In this document: positions 7,777 through 16,579 of the stretch, in pieces
How positions within the stretch are numbered: the first letter of the stretch is position 1
Layout: each line of letters opens with the position of its first letter
Source of the DNA: Mycobacterium sp.
GTDB lineage: Bacteria > Actinomycetota > Actinomycetes > Mycobacteriales > Mycobacteriaceae
DNA: 64,000 bases
Assembly: GCA_021732005.1 (NCBI GenBank)
Contig: JAKFVT010000006.1
Span: forward strand, 54,458 to 118,457
Reading direction: 5' to 3'
Position numbers and translations under genes: made by a program
The notes under the pieces: model-generated
What the model was told of the DNA's origin: nothing
The model's input: only the letters and a program-made list of their open reading frames with translations
Databases searched by the model: none

Positions 7777-10365
7777 TCACGGAGCTAGGTAGGCGCTCCG
7801 TGCTGCTTCGGCCTTCGCCCAGTCTTCCTGGAACTCCGCGATGGTGGGTTTGGTGCTCATCTTCTCGGCAGCGTGCGAGTGCCCCGTCATCCGGTCGCAG
7901 GCGCGCGCGAACAGCGGCTCGATGACCGCGGTGGCAGCCACCAATCGCGTCGCGTCGATTTTCGAGAGTCTCGTCATCATGATGTTGTGCCGATAACGTT
8001 GGGTGACATTTCGGAGGAGATCTTGCTCCACGAAGGCTTCGCACCATGCGCGCAGCAAGTCGTACGCCTCTTTTATGAGCGCGTCCTGGACGACGGCCTC
8101 AGCCTTGGGCATGGCTTGTAGTTTGGCGTTTATCCGTTTCCCGAGATCTGCAGGTGTGTCGAGCTGTGGCTCGACATCGGCGGCAAGAATGCCCTTGTGT
8201 TCGCCGCCGTCCCGTACTTCGTAAATCTTGACGCGGAGCTTCTTGTTCTGCCGGACTGAAATGAGTGCGGAGGCGAACATGATGTTGTGCGTTAAAACGA
8301 TGACTTGATGCGTTTCGGCGAGGTTCTGGATTCGCGCAGCAACCTCATCGAGCCGGCGGTAGTCGAGGCTCGTCACCGGGTCATCGAAAATTAATGGTGC
8401 TTTGGTACCTCGCATGCGACTTTCGGCAAGGAAATCGGCCAGCGCCAGCACCTTTTGCTCGCCCTCGGACAACACGGCCGAGGGGCGATAGCTTGCCACG
8501 ACCTTCTTGCGCTGTGCTTGCCCGCTCCGGCCCTGGAAATGGAGTGCAACATTGGGAGCGTTTAGCCGACTGCACTCCTCGACGAACAAGGCTTCAAAGT
8601 TCTTATTGACGAGATCTTCGCTCGCAAGCTTTGACTGGAGGGTCAGCTGCTTGGCGGCCCCGTTGGATATTGTTTTCGACAACTTCTCCAAAAGCTGTGC
8701 CCTTTTGGCACGGCGGACGTACTCCCGTGCGGTAGGGAGGTTCTTATTGAGCTCGATACGAGCGCCGAGTTCGGACAGTTCCTTTTGCTTCGTGGCCAAC
8801 GCCGTTGCTGCATTCTCTTTGTCGCTGGTCAGTTGCTTGGCGCGATTGGTTGCTGCGGTGAGTGCGGCTTCCAGTTGGGGTCCAATACTCGTCGCATCAT
8901 CGACGAGGCTGGCGCACGGCAGCGCTCGGCCCGCCGTGGATTCGGAGATCGTAGTCGCAGCATCGGACAAGAGCTTCACAGCCTTCGGCGCCCAATCCGG
9001 TGCGCCATCTCTCGATGCTTGATCTGTTGCGTATTCCTTCGCGCGACTCATCTCGGACTCGCTGAGCGCAAGTCGCGCGCCGGTCAATGACGTCTGCGCG
9101 GCACCGAGCTGTTGCACCAGAGTTTCGTCTAGAAATGTCCGGTAACGCGCGAGCAGGTTGGTGGCCGCAGGTGAAAGAGTCTGCGAGCAGTAAAGGCAGT
9201 TGTCTCCTTCTTGGGGGTAGTCGTCGCGGCCCAAGTGTTGCCTGTAGGTCTCACCCGCCGCAACGAACTGCTGCCAATGTTCGTCGGGTTGTCCCGGCAG
9301 CTCGTCTTCGGTGAACAACTCTTCGCGGGCTTCCGCTCTCCGCTTCTCCGCTTCGCCGACCGCAGTGACTGCCTGCTCGTAGCGGGGAGCGTCGAACGAC
9401 TTGATTGCGCTTACTAGGTCGTTCAGACACCTCAGCTCGCGCTCTACCTGTTGCGCATTGGTGACCAGGGCGTCGAGGGTGTTGGAGCGAAGCGCGTTAA
9501 CTTCCTCGTTGAGCCGCCCGTAGTTTGCTTCAGCTTCTTCGTCTAGGACTGCTGCAGCCTCGAGTTCGCCGAGGTCGGTCGCGGCCCCTAGAGTTTCGAT
9601 CAGTGGGTACACCTTGGTTTCCCGGGCGAATTTAGAGAGGAGCGGGTTGGCGCCGCTTGCCAAGCTCGCGACCTCGGACGCGATGCGTAGCTGTACGCCC
9701 TGGAGACCAGCCGCAACGTGTGCGAAGAGCGCCAGCTCCGCGGGGGTATAGACGTAGCCCAGATCGCTGTCGACATGAAGTGATACCGCACCCGCGTCGA
9801 AAACGCTGATGCGAGTGAAAGGCGTGAGCCCTGCCTCGTTATTCCATTTGGCCGTGCGGTCGTTAGCGCCAATCTTGTACGCGATGTCAGCCGACGGAGG
9901 CGGCGGAGGATCGAGATGCGCAACGTGGGCGTTCGGAAGGATGTCTTCCGCCGCGCGAACGGCGGAGATACGTTTCATAATTCGCGCGTAGCCCGTCTTA
10001 CCAGAGCCGTTCTGTCCGAACAGAATTGTGAGGCTCGGATCGAATTCAAGCCGCTGGTCGCTGGCCAAGGCGTTGACGTTCTGGATATTGCTCAGCATCG
10101 CAAGTTCGAGCGTTTCATCCTCGGTCGCCTGGACTTCTTCCACTTCGAGCTTAGGTATGTCCGGCATCTCCGCTCCAGCCGCTAAACCTTTCTCGGCTAG
10201 AAAGGTTTCGTAAACCGAGTCCAGCAGGTCATCCGTCGGAGCTTGCCTAGACAAGATGGTCTCTGCCGTCAGTTTCCGTACCCAGGCGTCCTGACCATTC
10301 GCCCAACCCACAAGGAGGCGACGCGGCGTGGCTTCTCCAAGGTTGACGACGACATCGTCCGACAA
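7777..10365 (-). CDS. SMC/Rad50-like AAA ATPase with CxxC hook, possible RloC-type anticodon nuclease
   Basis: The 862-residue protein has an ABC-type ATPase split by coiled coil. Walker A is GQNGSGKT at 117-124, the signature is LSEGEQ at 632-637, Walker B is APLIFDDPVTSLD at 656-668, and an H-loop His is at 693 in VLTHN. Long Glu/Lys/Ala-rich helices at about 220-600 contain CLYC at 390-393, a candidate zinc hook. The C-terminal 130 residues contain Arg772-x3-Glu776 and His829/His831; PrrC/RloC anticodon nucleases use an Arg-x3-Glu...His triad, so a tRNase role is possible but unproven. The TTG start is supported by an AAGGGGG ribosome-binding site 5 nt upstream. GC content is visibly lower than in neighbouring genes, and no restriction-modification genes are adjacent. 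A generic DNA-repair or defence ATPase is the alternative. Confidence 0.75.
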   Translation of the reverse strand: MSDDVVVNLGEATPRRLLVGWANGQDAWVRKLTAETILSRQAPTDDLLDSVYETFLAEKGLAAGAEMPDIPKLEVEEVQATEDETLELAMLSNIQNVNALASDQRLEFDPSLTILFGQNGSGKTGYARIMKRISAVRAAEDILPNAHVAHLDPPPPPSADIAYKIGANDRTAKWNNEAGLTPFTRISVFDAGAVSLHVDSDLGYVYTPAELALFAHVAAGLQGVQLRIASEVASLASGANPLLSKFARETKVYPLIETLGAATDLGELEAAAVLDEEAEANYGRLNEEVNALRSNTLDALVTNAQQVERELRCLNDLVSAIKSFDAPRYEQAVTAVGEAEKRRAEAREELFTEDELPGQPDEHWQQFVAAGETYRQHLGRDDYPQEGDNCLYCSQTLSPAATNLLARYRTFLDETLVQQLGAAQTSLTGARLALSESEMSRAKEYATDQASRDGAPDWAPKAVKLLSDAATTISESTAGRALPCASLVDDATSIGPQLEAALTAATNRAKQLTSDKENAATALATKQKELSELGARIELNKNLPTAREYVRRAKRAQLLEKLSKTISNGAAKQLTLQSKLASEDLVNKNFEALFVEECSRLNAPNVALHFQGRSGQAQRKKVVASYRPSAVLSEGEQKVLALADFLAESRMRGTKAPLIFDDPVTSLDYRRLDEVAARIQNLAETHQVIVLTHNIMFASALISVRQNKKLRVKIYEVRDGGEHKGILAADVEPQLDTPADLGKRINAKLQAMPKAEAVVQDALIKEAYDLLRAWCEAFVEQDLLRNVTQRYRHNIMMTRLSKIDATRLVAATAVIEPLFARACDRMTGHSHAAEKMSTKPTIAEFQEDWAKAEAARSAYLAP

Positions 10366-10410
10366 CTGAGCCCCCTTCAGGACTTGACTGCAACGAATAA
10401 AGGTTCGGAG

Positions 10411-10428
10411 CTTGGCTGAGCAGCCAAG
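10411..10428. promoter_or_regulatory. Perfect hairpin upstream of the ATPase gene
   Basis: CTTGGCTG and CAGCCAAG form perfect 8-bp arms around AG. The site is 45 nt upstream of the TTG start of the ATPase gene, where an operator or attenuator would sit. On the plus strand it is followed by GGCTCATTTT, so it could instead end rightward transcription. Confidence 0.45.
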
Positions 10429-10520
10429 GGCTCATTTTGCCGGATCGCACTGACACGATGGGCGTCACTCGCAAATCTGTTTAGATTGGCGACTCGGCGA
10501 AGGCCAAATGATCGCAACCT

Positions 10521-10719
10521 ATGGAGGCTCTCTCGACCAACGAGCCTTACATCGTGTTCACCGCCAACGTGTGCGCGTTTATGGACCTAGGGCACGTGTA
10601 CTTCCTCATCAACGGCGTGCTAGACCGGCTGATCTGCCTGTTCTATGGGCTGTGGGATATCGATCGGGATGATCGGTGTGATGCTGCTAGTGACAGCGGT
10701 GGCCAGCGAGCGCGCGTAG
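10521..10719 (+). pseudogene. Decayed remnant of a terC paralogue
   Basis: Residues from EPYIVFTANVCAFMD to VYFLINGVLDRLI match the intact TerC encoded at 16580-17581 (EQPYIVFTANAFALMG and LYFLIGGLLDRLI). Directly afterwards, in a shifted frame, GISIGMIGVMLLVTAVAS matches the last membrane helix of TerC (GMSISVIGVVLLVTTVAS) and ends at TAG 10717-10719. The remnant therefore lacks the N-terminal two-thirds of terC and the stretch between the two matched blocks, and it carries a frameshift. It lies between the low-GC ATPase gene and the response regulator gene, about 6 kb from the intact copy. Confidence 0.82.
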
Positions 10720-10766
10720 GGGCCGGGCATACGGTGGGTGTCACATCAACGCGGCGCGCTGAAGAA

Positions 10767-11432
10767 TTACACCCCGTGATAGCGGCGCTCAGGGCGCCCT
10801 GCCCCGTACTGCAATCGCAGTCCCACCGCACCGGTGGTCAGGAAGTGTTCGAGGTAGCGGCGCGCACTGACCCTGGAGATGCCCACCAGGTCTGCGCATT
10901 CGGCTGCCGACAGCTCGCCGGCTCCACGGACCGCGTCGAGGACCAGTCGCGCGGTCTCGGCGCCCAGCCCTTTGGGCATCGGCGGTGAGTCGCCGGATGC
11001 GGGGGAATGTCCGAACAGGGTGTCGACGAAATCCTGGTCGATGCCACGGTCTGCACCCAGCGCATCGGCGCGCGCGGCGAATGCCGCCAGTTTGGTTTTC
11101 AGCTGCTCGAATTCGAACGGCTTGATCAGGTAGTCGGCGGCACCGCCATCGAGGGCGCCGCTGACGGTGTCCAATTCCCGTGCGGCGGTGATCATGATGA
11201 CGCCCACCGGATCACCTTCGGCGCGCAAGGTCTGCAGCACCTGCAGGCCTGTCATGTCGGGGAGGTAGACGTCGAGCAGGATCAGATCCGGCCGCACGGT
11301 TCGGGCGGCGTCGAGTGCGGCGGCGCCGGTATGGGCCACCTCCACGGTGTGGAATCCCTCGATGCGGTCGACGAAGCGCCGGTGGATGTCGGCGACCATG
11401 AAATCGTCGTCGACGACCAGCACCTCACGCAT
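10767..11432 (-). CDS. CitB/DcuR-type response regulator
   Basis: The 221-residue protein has a receiver domain with acidic residues Asp8-Asp10, phosphoacceptor Asp54 in LILLDVYLPD, MITAA for the Thr switch and the conserved Lys in YLIKPFEF. The C-terminal part (about 150-221) has a helix-turn-helix, ELSAAECADLVGISRVSARRY, as in DcuR/DpiA/CitB regulators of di- and tricarboxylate uptake. Its start overlaps the end of the sensor kinase gene by 8 nt. The system is divergent from the tctCBA transporter operon, which is its most likely target. Confidence 0.9.
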   Translation of the reverse strand: MREVLVVDDDFMVADIHRRFVDRIEGFHTVEVAHTGAAALDAARTVRPDLILLDVYLPDMTGLQVLQTLRAEGDPVGVIMITAARELDTVSGALDGGAADYLIKPFEFEQLKTKLAAFAARADALGADRGIDQDFVDTLFGHSPASGDSPPMPKGLGAETARLVLDAVRGAGELSAAECADLVGISRVSARRYLEHFLTTGAVGLRLQYGAGRPERRYHGV

Positions 11433-13038
11433 GACTCACCGACTCGATCCGCGGCAGCCGGGCGACGAACAGGGCGCCGCCACCGTCGGCGTCGTGCACC
11501 TCGGCGGTTCCGCCGTGCTGGGCGGTGATCAGCCGCACGAGCGCAAGGCCGATGCCGCGACCGCCGGGGACATCGGGCTTCGACGTCACGCCCCGGGAGA
11601 AGATCTGGCTGCGTTGTGCTTGCGGCACACCGGGTCCGGAGTCGGCGACCTCGATGGTCAGACCGTCGGCGTCATCGATTCGCACCTCGACGAACGAGGC
11701 GACAGTGCCCTCGGAGACGTCGACGGCGTTGTCGATGAGGTTCCCCAGCACGGTGATCACGTCGGTCGCCAGTGCCGGGCTCAGCGCCGCCAGGTGCGAG
11801 TCGTCGGCCAACTGCAGCGACACGCCGCTCTCGGCGGCCAGCGTGGTCTTCGCGATCAGCAGCGCTGCCACGGCGGGATCCGAAATATGCTGTGTCACAG
11901 CGGCATCGATCTCGGCCCGGCGACGGGTCAACGCGCCCACCAGATCCCGCACCGAGTCGTACTCGCCAAGTTCGACCAGCCCGGAGATGGTGTGCAGTTG
12001 GTTGGCGAATTCGTGGGTCTGCGCGCGCAGCGTGTCGGTCACGCTCTTGTGTGAGGACAGCTGGCCCTGCATCGACGCCAGCTCGGTGCTGTCGCGCATG
12101 GTGGTGACCGTACCGATGCGCTGACCCTGGCTGGTCGCCGCCCGCCGGTTGAGCGCCAGCACCCGATTCGGCGTGGCGATGACGACGTCGTGGCCGTCCT
12201 CGCCGGACACCAGGAAGTCGGCGACGGCCGGGTCGATGCCGGCGTCGCGGACCAGCCGGTTGACGGCGTCGGCGCCGATACCCAGCAGTTCCTGGGCGCT
12301 GTCGTTGACCACCGTGATCACCCCGTCGGTGTTCACCCCGATCACACCCTCACGAATGCTGTGCAGCAACGCTTCTCGATGTTCGGCCAGCCCGGCGATC
12401 TCGGCGACTTCCAGACCGCGGGTGTGCCGTTTGATCCGCCGCGACAACAACCACGAGGCGACCAAGCCCAGCGCCGCTCCCAGACCGAGATATGCCAGCA
12501 GCCGCTCACCCGCGCCGCTGAGCAGCTGCCAGACCGAGGGATAGGGCTCGCTGACCGACACCACCGACAACACCGCCCCGTCGGTGGACAGGATCGGCAC
12601 CTGGCCGGCCAAGGTGTGGCGGCCGTCGATGTCGAGGTCTCCGAACCAGGCCCTGCCCTCGACGACCCGAGACGGCCCGAAGTCCGCGATGCGGCCCACC
12701 CGCGACGGGTCGGTGGACACCCGGACCCGCCCGGAGGGGTCGATGATCTCGGCGAGCCCGGCCCCGGACAGCGCCACCGCCCGGTCGACATCCGGCGCCA
12801 GGATCTGGGCCGCGAAGGGGTCGTTGTAGCGGTCCCGCACGAGCGGTGTGGATGCCACGTTCTCGGCGACGGCGATCATCCGCTGCCCGCGCACGTCGCG
12901 GAACTCCTTGGTCGACTGGGCGATCGACACCGCGCCCACGGCGACCAGCACGACCGCCACCACGAGCAATTGGAAGACGAGGAACTGGCCCGCCAGGCTA
13001 CGGCCGCTACGTACCAGCGATGACCACAACGACCACAA
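11425..13038 (-). CDS. CitA/DcuS-type sensor histidine kinase
   Basis: The 537-residue membrane kinase has a first transmembrane helix at about 18-40, a periplasmic PDC/Cache sensor domain, a second helix at about 175-197, a PAS domain (GVIGVNTDGVITVVNDSAQ), a dimerisation helix with phosphorylatable His342 in THEFANQLH, and an ATPase domain with NLIDNAV, DSGPGV and GGRGIGLAL. This architecture and the THEFANQ H-box are those of citrate/C4-dicarboxylate sensors. The TTG start has AGAGGAAG directly upstream; a second TTG 9 nt later is possible. It probably senses the carboxylate imported by the divergently encoded tripartite transporter. Confidence 0.9.
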   Translation of the reverse strand: MWSLWSSLVRSGRSLAGQFLVFQLLVVAVVLVAVGAVSIAQSTKEFRDVRGQRMIAVAENVASTPLVRDRYNDPFAAQILAPDVDRAVALSGAGLAEIIDPSGRVRVSTDPSRVGRIADFGPSRVVEGRAWFGDLDIDGRHTLAGQVPILSTDGAVLSVVSVSEPYPSVWQLLSGAGERLLAYLGLGAALGLVASWLLSRRIKRHTRGLEVAEIAGLAEHREALLHSIREGVIGVNTDGVITVVNDSAQELLGIGADAVNRLVRDAGIDPAVADFLVSGEDGHDVVIATPNRVLALNRRAATSQGQRIGTVTTMRDSTELASMQGQLSSHKSVTDTLRAQTHEFANQLHTISGLVELGEYDSVRDLVGALTRRRAEIDAAVTQHISDPAVAALLIAKTTLAAESGVSLQLADDSHLAALSPALATDVITVLGNLIDNAVDVSEGTVASFVEVRIDDADGLTIEVADSGPGVPQAQRSQIFSRGVTSKPDVPGGRGIGLALVRLITAQHGGTAEVHDADGGGALFVARLPRIESVSHA

Positions 13039-13058
13039 CTTCCTCTGCGTCCGAAAGA

Positions 13059-13072
13059 GTGACTGCCGTCAC
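13059..13072. promoter_or_regulatory. Inverted repeat in the divergent control region
   Basis: GTGAC and GTCAC flank TGCC in the 102-nt region between the sensor kinase and tctC starts. It is a candidate operator half of the divergent promoter region, though short enough to be chance. Confidence 0.3.
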
Positions 13073-13096
13073 GTCCTCGACCAGTATTGCTGAACA

Positions 13097-13106
13097 TCAC
13101 ATGTGA
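13097..13106. promoter_or_regulatory. Perfect palindrome TCACATGTGA, candidate operator
   Basis: This 10-bp perfect palindrome lies 35 nt upstream of the tctC start and 59 nt from the divergent kinase start. That is where a dimeric regulator of both operons, such as the encoded CitB-type regulator, could bind. Confidence 0.4.
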
Positions 13107-13140
13107 ACGAACTCTTCCCACCAGGAAACGGGGTCGACGA

Positions 13141-14130
13141 ATGGTGCGACGACGCACGAAGCGGTTCGCGGTGATCGCCACCGTACTGGCCGTGACGTTG
13201 CTGCTCGCGGGTTGCGGCGTGACGCGGGGCGACGATCCGTCCGGCCTGCACCGGCTGCGGATGATGGTGCCGAACAGCCCCGGTGGCGGCTATGACCTGA
13301 CGGCGCGAACGGCCGTGAAGATCATGGAGGACCGCGACATCACCGGGCGCGTCGAGGTGTTCAACGTCCTCGGCGCCGGCGGCACCGTGGCGATGGCGCG
13401 GCTGATGAACGAGCGGGGCAACAACGATCTGATGATGACGATGGGCCTCGGCGTCGTCGGCGCCACCTACACCAACGGGTCCAAGGTCAAGGCCTCCGAT
13501 GCGACCGCGATCGCCAAGTTGATCGAGGACCCAGGCGCGATCTTCGTGCCCGCCGATTCGCCGTTCACGACGGTGCAAGACTTCGTCGCGGCCTGGAAAA
13601 CCGATCCGAGCACGATGACGATCGGCGGGGGATCCTCCCCGGGCGGACCCGATCACCTGTTCCCGATGGAAGTGGCCAAGAAGGTCGGCGTCGACCCGAA
13701 ACAGGTCAACTTCATCACCTACGACGGCGGCGGAGACCTACTGACCGCGCTGCTCGGCAAGAAGATCACCGTCGGTACCTCCAGCCCGGGCGAACTCATC
13801 GACCAGATCGAGGCGGGCCAGCTGCGAGTGCTCGCGGTGTCCAGCGAGCAGCGCGTCGAGGGTATCGATGCACCGACGCTCAAGGAGGCCGGCATCGATC
13901 TGACCTTCGCCAACTGGCGCGGTGTCCTTGCCCCGCCGGGCATTTCGGACAGCGCCAAGAACGACATGGTCAAGGCGCTCGAAGAGATGCATGGCACCAA
14001 GGAATGGAAAGAGGCGTTGGCCAAGAACGGCTGGACGGACGCCTTCATGACCGGTGCGCAGTTCGAACAATTTCTCAAAGATCAGGACAACCGGGTCTCG
14101 TCGACGCTGACCGAATTGGGGCTGCTGTGA
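13141..14130 (+). CDS. tctC: Tripartite tricarboxylate transporter substrate-binding lipoprotein TctC
   Basis: This is a 329-residue lipoprotein. The N-terminal MVRRRTKRF followed by a hydrophobic core and LLLAGC forms a lipoprotein signal peptide with the lipidated Cys near residue 25. The mature part is a Bug/TctC-type periplasmic binding protein, with MMVPNSPGGGYDLTAR at the start of the fold and GTSSPGELIDQIEAGQLRVLAV later. The ATG at 13141 was preferred over one at 13087 because it places the signal peptide at the N terminus and has a GGGG stretch 7 nt upstream. Its stop overlaps the tctB start. It should bind citrate or another carboxylate and deliver it to TctBA. Confidence 0.92.
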   Translation: MVRRRTKRFAVIATVLAVTLLLAGCGVTRGDDPSGLHRLRMMVPNSPGGGYDLTARTAVKIMEDRDITGRVEVFNVLGAGGTVAMARLMNERGNNDLMMTMGLGVVGATYTNGSKVKASDATAIAKLIEDPGAIFVPADSPFTTVQDFVAAWKTDPSTMTIGGGSSPGGPDHLFPMEVAKKVGVDPKQVNFITYDGGGDLLTALLGKKITVGTSSPGELIDQIEAGQLRVLAVSSEQRVEGIDAPTLKEAGIDLTFANWRGVLAPPGISDSAKNDMVKALEEMHGTKEWKEALAKNGWTDAFMTGAQFEQFLKDQDNRVSSTLTELGLL

Positions 14131-14645
14131 GCATTGATGAGACGCAAGCGGAGCCGGACAGCCGGTCCGATTATGCGCAGTACATCGTGGTCGCCGTGCT
14201 GGCGATCGTCGGCGGATTCCTGGTCTACAGCGGACTGACCCTCGACGAGGGTTTCGCCAAGGTGGATCCCGTTGGGCCCAAGTTTTTCCCGTTGGTCATC
14301 GGTGTTGCTGCACTCCTGCTGGCGGTGATCCTGGCCGTCGCCATCCCGCGCGGCAGCAAGGGCGAGGCCGACGCGGGCGAAGACATCGATCCCGAGGCGC
14401 CGGGGGACTGGCGCACCGTCGGACTGCTCATCGCGCTGTTCGTCGCGATGATCCTCTTGGTCAACCCGGTGGGTTGGGTGATCACCAGCGCGCTGTTCTT
14501 CGCCGGTGCGGCAACGATTCTGGGCGCCAAGCACTACGTGCGCAACATCGTCATCGGTGTCGTGCTCGCACTGGCCAGTTTCTACGCGTTCTACTCCGGG
14601 CTCGGAATCCCGCTGCCCGCAGGCATCTTGGACGGGATTCTGTAG
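14127..14645 (+). CDS. tctB: Tripartite tricarboxylate transporter small membrane subunit TctB
   Basis: The 172-residue protein has about four hydrophobic helices (roughly residues 19-37, 52-71, 92-112 and 117-160), as expected for the small TTT subunit. VDPVGPKFFPLVIG, between the first two helices, is characteristic of TctB. The GTG start at 14127 overlaps the tctC stop in a GTGA arrangement. Its own stop is followed immediately by the tctA ATG. Together with TctA it forms the inner-membrane carrier. Confidence 0.9.
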   Translation: MSIDETQAEPDSRSDYAQYIVVAVLAIVGGFLVYSGLTLDEGFAKVDPVGPKFFPLVIGVAALLLAVILAVAIPRGSKGEADAGEDIDPEAPGDWRTVGLLIALFVAMILLVNPVGWVITSALFFAGAATILGAKHYVRNIVIGVVLALASFYAFYSGLGIPLPAGILDGIL

Positions 14646-16187
14646 ATGGACAACTTCAACTGGCTGCTGCAGGGTTTCGCCGAGGCGGCGACCCCGATGA
14701 ACCTGCTCTACGCCGTGATCGGGGTGCTGCTGGGCACCGCGGTCGGGGTGCTGCCCGGCATCGGGCCGGCCATGACGGTGGCGCTGCTACTGCCGATCAC
14801 CTACAACGTCAGTCCTAGTGCGGCGTTCATCATGTTCGCCGGCATCTTCTACGGCGGTATGTACGGCGGATCCACCACGTCGATCCTGTTGAACACACCG
14901 GGGGAGTCGTCCTCGGTGATCACCGCCATCGAGGGCAACAAGATGGCGAAAGCGGGCCGAGCCGCGCAGGCATTGGCCACCGCAGCCATCGGCTCGTTCG
15001 TCGCCGGCACCATCGGCACGGTGCTGCTGGCCGCGTTTGCGCCCGCGATCTCCCGGTTCGCCGTCACGCTCGGCGCGCCGTCGTACCTGGCGATCATGCT
15101 CTTCGCGCTGGTGGCGGTGACCGCGGTGCTGGGTTCGTCGAAGCTGCGCGGTGCCATCTCGCTGGTGCTCGGCCTCGCGATCGGCATCGTCGGCATCGAC
15201 TTCCTGACCGGACAGCCACGGGCCACCTTCGGTATACCGCAGCTCTCCGACGGTATCGACATCGTTGTGATCGCCGTCGCGATTTTCGCTGTGGGAGAGG
15301 CACTCTGGGTGGCCGCGCATCTACGGCGCAGGCCTGCCGACGTGATCCCGGTCGGGCGGCCGTGGATGGGCCGTGATGACTGGCGGCGGTCCTGGAAGCC
15401 GTGGCTGCGCGGCACCGCGTTCGGGTTCCCGTTCGGTGCGCTCCCCGCGGGCGGTGCCGAGCTGCCCACGTTCCTGAGCTACATCACCGAGAAGAAGCTG
15501 TCCAAGCATCCGGAGGAGTTCGGCCGAGGCGCCATCGAAGGGGTGGCCGGACCCGAGGCGGCCAACAACGCTTCCGCCGCAGGCACTCTGGTGCCGATGC
15601 TGTCTTTGGGCCTGCCGACCAACGCCACCGCCGCGGTAATGCTCACCGCCTTTGTCTCGTACGGGATTCAGCCCGGGCCAACGCTTTTCAGCAAGGAGCC
15701 GCTGCTGATCTGGACGCTGATCGCCAGCTTGTTCATCGGTAACTTCCTGCTGCTGGTGCTCAACCTGCCGCTGGCGCCGCTGTGGGCCAAGCTGCTGCGC
15801 ACTCCGCGGCCGTACCTGTACGCCGGCATCCTGTTCTTCGCCACGCTCGGGGCGTTCGCGGTGAACATACAGCCGCTGGATCTGGCGTTGCTGCTGCTGT
15901 TCGGAGTGCTCGGCCTGATGATGCGCCGGTTCGGGCTTCCGGTGCTGCCGCTGATCATCGGCGTCATCCTGGGTCCACGCATCGAACGTCAGCTGCGGCA
16001 GAGCTTGCAGCTCGGCGGCGGCGACTGGTCGAGCCTGTTCACCGAACCGGTCGCGATCGTGACGTACGTGTGTATGGCCGTGCTGCTGATCATCCCGCTG
16101 GTGCTGCGGCTGCTGCACCGCGACGAGGAGACGCTGCTGGTCGTCGAGGACGATAAGGATCAGAGAGAGAAGGCGCAGACGTCATGA
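14646..16187 (+). CDS. tctA: Tripartite tricarboxylate transporter large membrane subunit TctA
   Basis: This is a 513-residue polytopic membrane protein of the TctA family. It has the early [17 protein letters not shown] motif, [18 protein letters not shown], and in the second half [13 protein letters not shown] and [16 protein letters not shown], which repeat the GxPTNATA-type substrate motif. About 11-12 helices are apparent. The start codon abuts the tctB stop, and the stop overlaps the UspA gene start by 4 nt (ATGA), so the four genes are coupled. It transports carboxylates driven by an ion gradient. Confidence 0.93.
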   Translation: MDNFNWLLQGFAEAATPMNLLYAVIGVLLGTAVGVLPGIGPAMTVALLLPITYNVSPSAAFIMFAGIFYGGMYGGSTTSILLNTPGESSSVITAIEGNKMAKAGRAAQALATAAIGSFVAGTIGTVLLAAFAPAISRFAVTLGAPSYLAIMLFALVAVTAVLGSSKLRGAISLVLGLAIGIVGIDFLTGQPRATFGIPQLSDGIDIVVIAVAIFAVGEALWVAAHLRRRPADVIPVGRPWMGRDDWRRSWKPWLRGTAFGFPFGALPAGGAELPTFLSYITEKKLSKHPEEFGRGAIEGVAGPEAANNASAAGTLVPMLSLGLPTNATAAVMLTAFVSYGIQPGPTLFSKEPLLIWTLIASLFIGNFLLLVLNLPLAPLWAKLLRTPRPYLYAGILFFATLGAFAVNIQPLDLALLLLFGVLGLMMRRFGLPVLPLIIGVILGPRIERQLRQSLQLGGGDWSSLFTEPVAIVTYVCMAVLLIIPLVLRLLHRDEETLLVVEDDKDQREKAQTS

Positions 16188-16570
16188 TTGTTGTGGGATA
16201 CACCAACGACCAGCACGGCCGGGCGGCGGTGGACGCCGGCATCGCCGAGGCCACCCTGCGCAACACCGACCTGCTGGTGGTCAACTCGACGCCGGGGGAC
16301 TCCTACGTCGACGCCGCGTTCGCCCAGCCCGGCCAGGTGGGCACCATCACCGAACACCTGCGCCAGAGTGGGGTGCGCTACGAGCTGTCGCAGCCGGTCG
16401 GGGTGTACGCCGCCGACGCGCTGCTGACTGCGATGGAGCGCCCCGATGCCGAGCTCCTGGTGATCGGACTGCGGCACCGCAATCCCGTCGGCAAACTGCT
16501 CCTCGGCAGTGTTGCGCAACAAGTGCTGATGGAGTGCCCGAAACCTGTGCTCGCGGTCAAGGCTGGCTAA
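16184..16570 (+). CDS. Universal stress protein (UspA) family
   Basis: This is a 128-residue single-domain Usp fold. The N-terminal strand is [16 protein letters not shown] and the C-terminal nucleotide-binding segment is [25 protein letters not shown], matching the GxxG-x9-G(S/T) ATP-binding pattern approximately. It is translationally coupled to tctA, and small Usp proteins are often found beside TTT and TRAP transporters. It may adjust transporter activity to energy state, which is inference. Confidence 0.87.
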   Translation: MIVVGYTNDQHGRAAVDAGIAEATLRNTDLLVVNSTPGDSYVDAAFAQPGQVGTITEHLRQSGVRYELSQPVGVYAADALLTAMERPDAELLVIGLRHRNPVGKLLLGSVAQQVLMECPKPVLAVKAG

Positions 16571-16579
16571 TCACGAATA

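Noticed and set aside
10521..10988. A 155-residue plus-strand reading frame starting at the terC remnant
   Set aside because: Only its first 50 codons resemble TerC; the remainder is antisense to the response regulator gene. The remnant's true last block is in another frame.
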